A DNA stretch of 64,000 bases from the NCBI RefSeq assembly GCF_004331455.1, contig NZ_SJJR01000027.1, forward strand, positions 1 through 64,000, read 5' to 3'. Positions within the stretch are counted from its first letter, which is position 1. Each line of letters opens with the position of its first letter. Positions 34,973-42,055 of the stretch are shown one piece after another. The stretch is from Micromonospora zingiberis (lineage in GTDB: Bacteria; Actinomycetota; Actinomycetes; Mycobacteriales; Micromonosporaceae). The notes beneath the pieces are model-generated. The model was given only the letters and a program-made list of their open reading frames with translations, searched no databases and was not told the origin of the DNA. The translations under genes were made by a program, and so were the position numbers.

Positions 34973-35628
34973 CCAGCGGAAGGTGCGGTCGGGCCCGGCC
35001 CGCGCCGCACCTTTCGTGGACCCACCGCCGGGTCGCGCTGGCCCCCACCGTCGCGCTGGCCCTCGCCGTCGTGCTGTCCGCCGCCGGGTGCGGCGGGGCG
35101 TCGGCACCGACCATCGGTGGTACCCCGACACCACCCGCCGTGGAGACGCCGGCCCCCGTCTCCGGTCCGCCGGCAGCCGCCGAGATGACCGGCATCGACC
35201 TGCTGTTCCTCTCGATGATCGCCGGGCACACCGAGCAGACCCTCCAGATCGTCCGGCTGGCCCACGACCGGCTCGCCGACCCCGAACTGCGTACCCTGGT
35301 CGCCGCCATCGAGGCGACCGAGTCCGACGAACTGGTCACCGTGCGGGGCTGGTTGGCGCAGGCCGGGCGCAGCGCCCGCGCCGACGACCACGCCGGCCAC
35401 GGCACCGGCCCGGACCAACTGGCCCGGCTGCGCGACGCCCCGGACGGCGCGGTCGACCCGGTGCTGATCGAGGTGCTCGGCGCGCACCAGCAGGGCGCCG
35501 CCGACCTGGCCCGGGCGCATCTGGCAGCCGGCACCGACGAGCGGGTACGCGACCTGGCCCGACGCATCGAGCAGTCCCGTACCGCCCAGGTCGCGCTACT
35601 CGCCGCCCGCCCCACGTCGCCGGCCTGA
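34957..35628 (+). CDS. DUF305-like lipoprotein
   Basis: About 223 residues if started at the GTG at 34957; this start overlaps the LPMO gene and has no ribosome site, and the LPMO terminator lies inside the first codons, so the true start is uncertain and may be a non-standard codon near 35020. A signal with HRR, a hydrophobic run and lipobox SAAGC marks a lipoprotein. The mature part has two DUF305-like halves: LLFLSMIAGHTEQTLQIVRLA and VLIEVLGAHQQGAADLARAHL. DUF305 proteins are helical and several are linked to copper. Canonical MIPHH is changed to MIAGH. Confidence 0.75.
   Translation: MEPGLTSGRCGRARPAPHLSWTHRRVALAPTVALALAVVLSAAGCGGASAPTIGGTPTPPAVETPAPVSGPPAAAEMTGIDLLFLSMIAGHTEQTLQIVRLAHDRLADPELRTLVAAIEATESDELVTVRGWLAQAGRSARADDHAGHGTGPDQLARLRDAPDGAVDPVLIEVLGAHQQGAADLARAHLAAGTDERVRDLARRIEQSRTAQVALLAARPTSPA
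34980..35013 (+). terminator. hairpin after the AA10-CBM5 gene
   Basis: AAGGTGCGG (34980-34988) and CCGCACCTT (35005-35013) form a 9-bp stem with a 16-base loop, followed by TCG. It begins eight bases after the LPMO stop. It also falls inside the 5' end of the DUF305 reading frame. Confidence 0.7.
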
Positions 35629-35702
35629 CCGGCGTGCCTCGGGCGGTGCCGGCCCGCCGTCGGAGCCGGCCGGCTCGAGGAGGCCGAGATGACCGGCGTG
35701 GC

Positions 35703-36113
35703 TCAGGCGGTGCTGGGGTCCAGGCGGATGGAGAGCGAGTTCACGCAGTGCCGGGTGTCCTTCGGCGTGAACCCCTCCCCGTGGAAGACATGCCCCAGGT
35801 GGCTGTCGCAGCGGGCGCAGCGGATCTCGACGCGCCGCATGCCGAGGGAGTTGTCCTCGATTTCCCTGATCGCGCCGGGGATGGCGTCGTCGAAGCTCGG
35901 CCACCCGCAGTGCGAGTCGAACTTGGTGTCGCTCGGGTACAACTCGGCACCGCAGGCCCGGCAGCGGTACATGCCGGGGGTCTTGGTGTCCACGTACTCG
36001 CCGGTCCACGCCGGCTCCGTGCCGTGCTCGCGCAGCACCCGGAACTCCTCGGGGCTGAGCCGGACCCGCCACTCGTCCTCGGTGCGGGGCAACTCGCTGT
36101 CGGGAAGACTCAC
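35703..36113 (-). CDS. msrB: peptide-methionine (R)-S-oxide reductase
   Basis: 136 residues from the GTG at 36113. Zinc ligands Cys51/Cys54 (CRAC) and Cys99/Cys102 (CARC), DSHCGWPSF, GHVFHGEGF and the catalytic Cys123 in RHCVNSLSIRL are all present. It reduces methionine-R-sulfoxide in damaged proteins using thioredoxin. No signal peptide, so cytosolic. Divergent from the LigD-polymerase gene with 47 bases between starts. Confidence 0.96.
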   Translation of the reverse strand: MSLPDSELPRTEDEWRVRLSPEEFRVLREHGTEPAWTGEYVDTKTPGMYRCRACGAELYPSDTKFDSHCGWPSFDDAIPGAIREIEDNSLGMRRVEIRCARCDSHLGHVFHGEGFTPKDTRHCVNSLSIRLDPSTA

Positions 36114-36160
36114 GTGCCAACGGTACGTCGAACGTCGGACCCATCGCATATGGTCGCGAA

Positions 36161-37186
36161 ATGGCAGGCACGAAGGGAGCAACCGAGGAGATCGAGGTCG
36201 CCGGACACACCGTACGACTGTCCAGCCCAGACCGGGTGATCTTCCCGAAGCGCGGCTTCACCAAGGCCGACGTCTTCCATTACTACCTGGGCGTCGGCGA
36301 CGGCATTATGCGTGCCCTGCGCGAGCGGCCGACCACCCTGCAACGCTTCCCCGACGGCGTCGAGGGGGAGGCGTTCTACCAGAAGCGGGTGCCGACCCGA
36401 GGGGTGCCGCCGTGGGTGCGTACCGCCGAGATCAGTTTCCCCAGCGGGCGCACGGCGGCGGAGCTCTGCCCGGCGGACCTGGCCCCCGTGGCCTGGGCGG
36501 CGCAGATGGGCACCATCGTGTTCCACCCGTGGCCGGTGCGCGGCGCCGCCCCCGACCACCCCGACGAGCTGCGCGTCGACCTAGACCCGCAGCCCGGCAC
36601 CGACTTCGCCCACGCGGCCACCGCCGCCACCGAGCTGCGCGCCATCCTCGACGAGCTGGGCGTGCCCGGCTGGCCGAAGACCTCCGGCGGCCGGGGCGTG
36701 CACGTCTACCTGCGCATCCAGCCGCGCTGGAGCTTCGTCGAGGTGCGCCGGGCCACCATCGCGCTGGGCCGGGAGTTGGCCCGTCGCCGCCCCGAGCTGG
36801 TCACCACCGCCTGGTGGAAGGAGGAACGCGGCGAGCGGGTCTTCGTCGACTACAACCAGACGGCCCGGGACCGCACCATCGCCTGCGCCTACTCGCTGCG
36901 GGCCAACGCCCGGGCCACCGTCTCCACCCCGGTCACCTGGGACGAGCTGCCCGACGTCGACCCCGACGACTTCGACCTGCGTACCGTGCCGCAACGGCTG
37001 GCCGATCGGGGCGACCCGCACGCCGGCATCGACGACGCCGGCTGGGACATCACCCCGCTGTTGGAGTGGGCCGAGCGGGACGCCGCAGCCGGCGAGGGCG
37101 ACCTGCCGTACCCACCGGACCATCCGAAGATGCCCGGCGAACCCAAGCGGGTCCAACCCTCCCGGGACCGCGACCGCCCCCGCTGA
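36161..37186 (+). CDS. ligD: LigD-type polymerase/primase domain protein (NHEJ)
   Basis: 341 residues. Archaeo-eukaryotic-primase fold of the LigD PolDom: FPKRGFTKADVFHYYLGV, QKRVP, the metal-binding Asp140/Asp142 in RVDLDPQPG, SGGRGVHVYLRI and the third acidic site in FVDYNQTARD. It adds nucleotides at DNA ends during non-homologous end joining. There is no fused ligase or phosphoesterase domain; a stand-alone ATP-dependent ligase of the same pathway is encoded at 47192. No ku gene is visible in the window. Confidence 0.93.
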   Translation: MAGTKGATEEIEVAGHTVRLSSPDRVIFPKRGFTKADVFHYYLGVGDGIMRALRERPTTLQRFPDGVEGEAFYQKRVPTRGVPPWVRTAEISFPSGRTAAELCPADLAPVAWAAQMGTIVFHPWPVRGAAPDHPDELRVDLDPQPGTDFAHAATAATELRAILDELGVPGWPKTSGGRGVHVYLRIQPRWSFVEVRRATIALGRELARRRPELVTTAWWKEERGERVFVDYNQTARDRTIACAYSLRANARATVSTPVTWDELPDVDPDDFDLRTVPQRLADRGDPHAGIDDAGWDITPLLEWAERDAAAGEGDLPYPPDHPKMPGEPKRVQPSRDRDRPR

Positions 37187-37219
37187 GTCGTCCACCGCCG
37201 GCTCCGCCGGGCGCCGGCT

Positions 37220-38200
37220 TCACCGCGCGTCGTACGACGGGCGCAGGGCGACCGCCAGCCGCTCGTACCACGACTCGCGCTCGGTGCCGGCGAACTCGGG
37301 GTGGTGGTCGATGAACTCGTCCCAGTCGACGCCGAGCAAGTGGAGCGTGTCCGGGCCGAAGTCGACCACGTTGAACTTGCCCGGTTCGGTGGCCAGCGCC
37401 TCCTGGACCCGCTGCCAGGAGACGGTGACCCGCTCGGCGAGCAGGACCGCGTCGTACAGGTCCTTGCCCTGCGGGTAGCAGTCGGTGGCGAGCCAGAGCA
37501 GCTTCCACACCAGCGACTGCTCCGGCCCGACCGCGTTGACGACCACCGGGGCGTGGCCCGGAGCCACCGGCACGCCGGTCGGCTCGGGTGGCTCGGGCAG
37601 CGTCTCGTTGAAGACCGCGTCGAGCTGGATGGTGCCCGGCGGCAGGCCCGGCGCGTACCAGGGAAACATCAGCCGCCGACCCGGCGCCCGCTCGTACGTC
37701 CAGATGTGCGCGGTGCTCACCTCGTCGGCGGCGACCCGCACCCCCTCGCGGGTGGCCGGTTGCCGCCGCACCTCGGCGACGATGCCGGTGAACAGTTCGT
37801 CGGCCCGCCCGTCGGTGATCATCAGCTCGGGTGGCGTCACCACGAAGTCCAGGTCACCGGGCTCCCGGGCCTGGTCACCGAACCAGCCCCGCATCAGTAC
37901 GCTGCCGCGCAGCACCAACTGCGCACCCCACTCCGAGTACGCCACCGCCGAGAGCACCTGGTGCATCGCCACCCGCCGGGCGGCCCGCCAACGCGCCCCC
38001 AGCGTCGGGTCGGCGAAGTCCGGGTCACCGGCGACGAAGCCGCGCGCGAAGTTCTTCAGCGCCGGGTCGAACGCCCTCCGCTGCCGTACCCCCGGCCCCT
38101 GGGTCAGCGGCCGGAACACCGGCGGATAGTCCTCGTTGCCGCGCGCCGGTGCCCGCAACTGTTCGGCGAACTCCTCGACCCACGATCGCTGCCCGCTCAT
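37220..38200 (-). CDS. nucleotidyltransferase of the AbiEii/DUF1814-like class
   Basis: 326 residues from the ATG at 38200. After about 60 variable residues, WGAQLVLRGSVLMRGWFGD and GDLDFVV give the minimal-nucleotidyltransferase pattern: GS at 99-100 and the metal-binding DLD at 116-118. A later KLLWLATDCYPQGKDLYDAVLL matches the KxxDLYD helix of AbiEii-like toxins. The family transfers nucleotides to RNA or proteins; AbiEii members are toxins. No AbiEi antitoxin is next to it. Its start overlaps the stop of the upstream unknown gene (ATGA), so the two are made together. Confidence 0.75.
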   Translation of the reverse strand: MSGQRSWVEEFAEQLRAPARGNEDYPPVFRPLTQGPGVRQRRAFDPALKNFARGFVAGDPDFADPTLGARWRAARRVAMHQVLSAVAYSEWGAQLVLRGSVLMRGWFGDQAREPGDLDFVVTPPELMITDGRADELFTGIVAEVRRQPATREGVRVAADEVSTAHIWTYERAPGRRLMFPWYAPGLPPGTIQLDAVFNETLPEPPEPTGVPVAPGHAPVVVNAVGPEQSLVWKLLWLATDCYPQGKDLYDAVLLAERVTVSWQRVQEALATEPGKFNVVDFGPDTLHLLGVDWDEFIDHHPEFAGTERESWYERLAVALRPSYDAR

Positions 38201-38841
38201 CGTTCCCCCGTACCGAGCCAACCGTCGTCCAGGCCCACGTTGTCGTCGTGGACCACGTACTCCTCCTCGACGCCGAGCACCGGGTGCCCCCGCCCGTCCA
38301 GCACCGCGCGCAGCCGCGCCAACCACGTCCGCGCGGTGGGCTGACCCACCCGGTGGCACCGCTGGGTGACGAACCGCTCGTGCCGTCCGTCCGGGCGGTG
38401 CCGCCGGGCGTTACGCGACAGGTGCGCGCCGTACGGCTCGACCGCCTCGGCCAACCCGACCAGGTCCTCGGCGTCGAGCAGCAGCTTCACGTGATGCTCG
38501 AAGTAACGTCCCGCCGGCTCGCGGCGGGCCGCCTCGTCGTCGGCCGGCAGGTCCGCGTTCCACGGCGCCGCCTCGATTTTCGTACGCAACACCCGCAGCC
38601 CTTCGGCGCGCAGCGCCTCCGCCCGCTCGGCGGCCCGGACCCGCTGGCCGGCGAGGTCGCCGTGACCGGTGAGGGTGAACATCGGCTGCGTCGGCTGGGC
38701 GCCCCGGGCCAACGCGATCTCGGTGAACTTCATCGCCAGCCGTGTCCCGACCTCGGCGAGGTGCCGGTGGCCCGCCCCGGTCGCCGCGACCGTCAGATGG
38801 ATGTCGAAGTCGCCACGGAACGACGGTTCGGCCTCGATCAT
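38197..38841 (-). CDS. unknown protein co-translated with the nucleotidyltransferase
   Basis: 214 residues, no signal or membrane segment. Begins SFRGDFDIHLTVA; then a helical middle with repeated Ala/Arg/Glu, FEHHVKLLL, and a His/Arg-rich end NARRHRPDGRHERFVTQRCHRVG. The HLT and EHHVKL segments could be phosphoesterase-type His motifs, but I cannot place the family. ATGA overlap with the nucleotidyltransferase implies a fixed stoichiometry and a shared task. The 75-bp palindromic element sits about 40 bases upstream of its start. Confidence 0.65.
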   Translation of the reverse strand: MIEAEPSFRGDFDIHLTVAATGAGHRHLAEVGTRLAMKFTEIALARGAQPTQPMFTLTGHGDLAGQRVRAAERAEALRAEGLRVLRTKIEAAPWNADLPADDEAARREPAGRYFEHHVKLLLDAEDLVGLAEAVEPYGAHLSRNARRHRPDGRHERFVTQRCHRVGQPTARTWLARLRAVLDGRGHPVLGVEEEYVVHDDNVGLDDGWLGTGER

Positions 38842-38879
38842 GCGGCGATGCTAATGGAGTGCGGTTCGGCCCCCCAGAT

Positions 38880-38954
38880 CCTAGCCGCGGATCTTGGTAC
38901 GAAACGGCCCCCATGGAGGCCGTCTCGTATCAAGATCCGCGAGACAGAACCTAG
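38880..38954 (+). repeat. 75-bp palindromic element, copy 1
   Basis: Begins CCTAGCCGCGG and ends GAGACAGAACCTAG. Inside are 24-base arms (38886-38909 and 38918-38941) pairing with one G-T wobble and one mismatch around an 8-base loop. The terminal CTAG supplies the TAG stop of the DUF397 gene. A second copy with the same length lies inverted at 43113-43187. Confidence 0.95.
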
Positions 38955-39148
38955 CCGCGGCGGTTGCCCCTGAGGGTGGCGATGAAGGTACGCCACTGGG
39001 ACGGGGCGAACCGCAGGGCCGGACCGCCAGCGTCCTTGCTGTCCCGCACCCCCACCATGCCGGCCAGCCCACCCGCCACCTCAACACAGTTGCCCTGATC
39101 GCTGCTGTAGCTTGCCTTTCGCCAGGTTGCGCCGTTCGGATCAGTCAT
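38951..39148 (-). CDS. DUF397 domain-containing protein
   Basis: 65 residues from the ATG at 39148 (ATG at 39151 adds one). ATWRKASYSSDQGNCVEVA, VGVRDSKD and LRFAPSQWRTFIA are the DUF397 consensus. In actinomycetes these small proteins are encoded next to Scr1/WhiJ-like XRE regulators, as here, and are thought to modulate them. Its start lies inside the end of the XRE gene (overlap about 8 bases). Its stop codon is contributed by the palindromic element. Confidence 0.92.
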   Translation of the reverse strand: MTDPNGATWRKASYSSDQGNCVEVAGGLAGMVGVRDSKDAGGPALRFAPSQWRTFIATLRGNRRG

Positions 39149-40007
39149 CATGCCGCTCCTTGATTCGTCGCAGGAGTGCCTGGGATTCCTCGCTGTCCAG
39201 CGCAGTTGCGCTGAGCTGATTCCACCCCTCGGCGTATGCCCGGACCTCGTCCAGACGGTCAAGGTACAGCGCACCGGTGAGGCTTTCGTGGTAGACGGTG
39301 GTGGGCTCGGCTGAGCGGGCGCCCTTCACCGGGAAGTCGAGAATGACGAAGCTTCCGGCGACGACGGCGCGATTGAGCCTGGCACCGAGCGGAGCGATCC
39401 GAATCGTCACGTTGGGCAGTTCGGTGGCCGCGAGCAGCCTGCCAATCTGCCGGGACATGCCGGGCACGCCCTTGTGTAGAAGGCCCTCGTCCAGAATCAC
39501 ATCCAGCATGGGCGCGGGCGGGCGCTGCCTCGTGAGAATCCGTTGCCGTTTCAGTCGCAACTCAACGAGCATTGCGACCTCGTCATCGCTGATGTCGGGC
39601 CGGCACCGGGCGATTTCCTCGGTGTACTCGGGAGTCTGTAGCAACCCCGGTATCAAGCTCTGCTCGTAGGTGCGGATGCGGGAGGCGGCGGATTCTAGGC
39701 CGACGTACAACTGGAACCACCTCGGGATCACCTCGCCGTAGGCGTGGTACCAGCCCTTGCTCTTGGACTCCCTGGCGAGGCTGACCAGCACCTCGGACAT
39801 CTCCGGAGTGGCCTCGTACAGCCGGCACATCTGCTCGACGTCGAGCGCGCGGATCGGGGTCTGGCCGGACTCGATGCGGTACATCTTGGCCCGCGACCAT
39901 TCGAGATCCGAGGCGGCGGCTTCCAAATTGATCCCGGCCTGTTCTCGGGTCTGTCGGAGCAGTCGGCCAAGTTCGCGGCGGGGCACCGTCGAGCCTGCTT
40001 CGGTCAT
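39141..40007 (-). CDS. XRE-family regulator with DUF5753 (Scr1/WhiJ-like)
   Basis: 288 residues from the ATG at 40007, preceded by AGGAGGG. N-terminal helix-turn-helix with LRQTREQAGINLEAAA and SRAKMYRIESGQTPIRALDVEQMCRLY; then the DUF5753 effector domain with YEQSLIPGLLQTPEYT and LDVILDEGLLHKGV. This regulator/DUF397 pair is highly multiplied in streptomycetes and relatives, where members influence development or act like toxin-antitoxin modules. Divergent from the leader-ORF gene pair at 40183. Confidence 0.93.
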   Translation of the reverse strand: MTEAGSTVPRRELGRLLRQTREQAGINLEAAASDLEWSRAKMYRIESGQTPIRALDVEQMCRLYEATPEMSEVLVSLARESKSKGWYHAYGEVIPRWFQLYVGLESAASRIRTYEQSLIPGLLQTPEYTEEIARCRPDISDDEVAMLVELRLKRQRILTRQRPPAPMLDVILDEGLLHKGVPGMSRQIGRLLAATELPNVTIRIAPLGARLNRAVVAGSFVILDFPVKGARSAEPTTVYHESLTGALYLDRLDEVRAYAEGWNQLSATALDSEESQALLRRIKERHDD

Positions 40008-40182
40008 CGGCCCTCCTGGCTGTCTCATCCTGAAGCGTCGTCGGGCTTGCCGTGCGACGGCTCGTACGCCATCAGCGCGAAAGCTCGTCTCTGGGTGACT
40101 GTCTCACGCAGATCGTTGCCGGTGTGGTTGCCACTCCCGCATGGTTTCTGTCGAAAGGGTTGGCTGCTGAGGAGGTTCAGGC

Positions 40183-40227
40183 ATGTGCCGATGGAACGGC
40201 CCCGTCGAATCACGGGATCGGCGATGA
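40183..40227 (+). CDS. 14-residue leader peptide ORF
   Basis: ATG at 40183 with GGAGG seven bases upstream encodes MCRWNGPVESRDRR and stops with TGA overlapping the ATG of the next gene (ATGA). The best ribosome site of the transcript therefore belongs to this mini-ORF, and the gene at 40224 is presumably translated by coupling. Too short for homology; evidence is the site, spacing and overlap. Confidence 0.5.
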   Translation: MCRWNGPVESRDRR

Positions 40228-40496
40228 GTGGGGAGCAGGGATTGTGGTCCGTCGAGGTGGCGGACCTGCCCGAAATCGAGGTGGACAGCCAGCCGGAACT
40301 GCTGGTCCTGGTAACCGAGGAAGATGGGCCGATCGGGTGGGCCATCGTCTTTCCCGAAGGTGACTTCTGGCTGATCCGCAATTCCGCGCGGACCATGACC
40401 CACGGTTCGAGCCTTTCGGTGCTGACCACCTTCTGGGCCAGCATCTTCGACTGCGAGGTCGGGCGCCCCCGCCTGGCCGAGACGCCGGCTGGTTGA
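40224..40496 (+). CDS. unknown 90-residue protein
   Basis: 90 residues from the ATG at 40224. Acidic and compact: LWSVEVADLPEIEVDSQPELLVLV, GWAIVFPEGDFWLIRNS, SLSVLTTFWASIFDCEV. No signal or helix-turn-helix. It has no separate ribosome site and relies on the overlapping leader ORF. Divergent from the XRE/DUF397 pair, which may regulate it. Family not recognised. Confidence 0.6.
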   Translation: MSGEQGLWSVEVADLPEIEVDSQPELLVLVTEEDGPIGWAIVFPEGDFWLIRNSARTMTHGSSLSVLTTFWASIFDCEVGRPRLAETPAG

Positions 40497-40503
40497 CCGG
40501 CGG

Positions 40504-40956
40504 TCAGAGGCCGAGCTTCATGCCCTCGTGGCTGGCGACGAAGCCGAGACCCAGATAGAACCGGTGCGCGTCGTGGCGGCTCTTGTCGGTGGTGAGCTGC
40601 ACCAGGCCGCAGCCACGCAGCCGAGCCTGGTCGATCGCCCAGGTCATCATCGACCGGCCCAGACCCTGCCCACGCTGGTCGGAGCGGATCCGTACCGCCT
40701 CCACCAGCTGCCGCTCGGCGCCGTGCCGCCCCAGCCCCGGAATGTAGGTGAGCTGCATGCACCCCACCACCTCGCCGTCGACCTCGGCGACGACGAGCTG
40801 GTTACGCGGGTCGGTGGTGATGTCCGCGAACGCCTTCTCGTACGTGGCGTCGACCTCCCCGACATCGCGGGTACGCCCCAGCACGTCGTCGGCGAGCAGG
40901 TCGAGCACGGCCGGCAGGTCCGCCCGGACCGCGTCCCGAAAGATCAGGTCGCTCAT
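40504..40956 (-). CDS. GNAT family N-acetyltransferase
   Basis: 150 residues from the ATG at 40956. FRDAVRADLPAVLDLLADD at the start, VAEVDGEVVGCMQLTYIPGL, the acetyl-CoA loop RSDQRGQGLGRSMM and HRFYLGLGF near the end are the standard GNAT motifs A and B. Substrate unknown. It ends seven bases from the end of the convergent unknown gene. Confidence 0.9.
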   Translation of the reverse strand: MSDLIFRDAVRADLPAVLDLLADDVLGRTRDVGEVDATYEKAFADITTDPRNQLVVAEVDGEVVGCMQLTYIPGLGRHGAERQLVEAVRIRSDQRGQGLGRSMMTWAIDQARLRGCGLVQLTTDKSRHDAHRFYLGLGFVASHEGMKLGL

Positions 40957-41155
40957 CCCGCGAGCGTCCCACACCAGCCCGAACCAATATGCCCCCACCA
41001 CCACCCGCCCCACCACGCGCCTACTCACACGCCCCTTCCGCGCCGCCCGCCCCCTTCCGCGCCGCCCGGCCCACCCTTCCGCGCCGCCCGCACGCCCCTC
41101 CGCGTGCCGTCATGCCCGCCCGCCCTCCCGCGTGCCGACAGGCCCGCCCCTTCCG

Positions 41156-41231
41156 CGTCGATCTTGCACTTCTGGTCGGGGCGAAGGCTGTCTTTTCGGG
41201 CATTCCGGCGACCGAAAGTGCAAGATCGACG
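41156..41231. repeat. inverted repeat, GATCTTGCACTT family
   Basis: CGTCGATCTTGCACTT (41156-41171) and its exact complement AAGTGCAAGATCGACG (41216-41231) around a 44-base loop. From memory, GATCTTGCACTT arms are common in actinomycete intergenic DNA, so this is probably a dispersed palindromic element. Confidence 0.8.
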
Positions 41232-41356
41232 GGGCGAGGTGGGGGCGAGCCGGGGCGGGGTGAGGTGGGGCGAGCCGGGCTGGGATGAGCCGTGCACGAG
41301 GTGGAGCGAGTCGGGCCGGGCTGGGGTTGGGTCGGGGGACGACACGGGGGACGAAG

Positions 41357-41387
41357 AAGGGCCGACCCCGGGTGGGGGTCGGCCCTT
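41357..41387 (-). terminator. terminator of the C39-like protease gene
   Basis: Perfect 13-bp stem (AAGGGCCGACCCC at 41357-41369, complement at 41375-41387) with a 5-base loop, 15 bases past the stop. On the minus strand it is followed by CTTCG, a weak T run. Confidence 0.88.
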
Positions 41388-41401
41388 GTTGGTGGTGTGG
41401 G

Positions 41402-42055
41402 TTAGCTGGTGGCGGTGTAGCCGCGGGTGGCGATCCAGTTGGCGAGGTTGGTGGTGGTGATCCAGTAGGAGGCGGTGTCGGGGTTGGCGGAGTCGGCGAT
41501 TTTGACGGTGTTGCCGTTGTCGCGGTAGCCGACGACGCTGATGTAGTGGCCGCCTTCGAAGCTGTGGGTGGTGCCGTTGGTGTCGGTGGTGGTGCCGGCG
41601 ATGTTGGCGACGACTGCGCGGCCGTTGTCGATGGTGGTGGTGATGTCGTCGCGGAGTTTGTCGGTCTGCTTGGGGTCGGCCTTGGGTGCGGAGATTTCTA
41701 CCGACTTGTAGACGTTTTGGCCGGTTTCCTTGTTGAGGATGGGGGTGATGTCGTTGATGGAGTTGGTGCCGGCTTCGGTGGTGCCCATTTCCTTGGCCAT
41801 GGCGTCCATGTCGATGTTCTTGCCTTGGACGGAGAGGGCGTTGCGGGCGGCGGCGGGGCCGCAGTAGTAGAAGTTGGGCTGGGCTTCGTAGCGGACGTCG
41901 AGCTGCCGTTCGTCGTTGGGCTTGCGGTCGGCCACGGCGGCGGTCTGCACGCCAGGTGCGGCGTGGGCGGCGATGGCGGGGCCGGCGATGCCTCCGGCGG
42001 TGGCGGCAGCGGCGGCGATGGTGAGGGCGGTCTTACGCAGCATGGTGGTACGCAT
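41402..42055 (-). CDS. secreted C39-like cysteine peptidase
   Basis: 217 residues from the ATG at 42055. A signal peptide (basic MRTTMLRK, Ala-rich core, cleavage near AHA) is followed by a papain-like C39 domain: catalytic Cys65 in NFYYCGPAAARNAL, His in EGGHYISVVGY and Asp in IADSANP. These secreted Peptidase_C39_2 proteins are presumed proteases or transglutaminase-like enzymes acting outside the cell. It has its own terminator and a terminator-like hairpin in its leader. Confidence 0.85.
   Translation of the reverse strand: MRTTMLRKTALTIAAAAATAGGIAGPAIAAHAAPGVQTAAVADRKPNDERQLDVRYEAQPNFYYCGPAAARNALSVQGKNIDMDAMAKEMGTTEAGTNSINDITPILNKETGQNVYKSVEISAPKADPKQTDKLRDDITTTIDNGRAVVANIAGTTTDTNGTTHSFEGGHYISVVGYRDNGNTVKIADSANPDTASYWITTTNLANWIATRGYTATS

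Larger units (their letters stand above)
40957..41401. other. intergenic region with repeats and a terminator
   Basis: 445 bases between the GNAT start and the protease stop. It holds three imperfect direct repeats of CCTTCCGCGCCGCCCG (41034-41095), an inverted repeat with 16-base arms (41156-41231), and a terminator (41357-41387). No gene supported. Confidence 0.7.

Noticed and set aside
37220-38200. Complete AbiE phage-exclusion system
   Set aside because: No AbiEi antitoxin with a winged-helix domain is next to the nucleotidyltransferase; the partner gene does not look like one.
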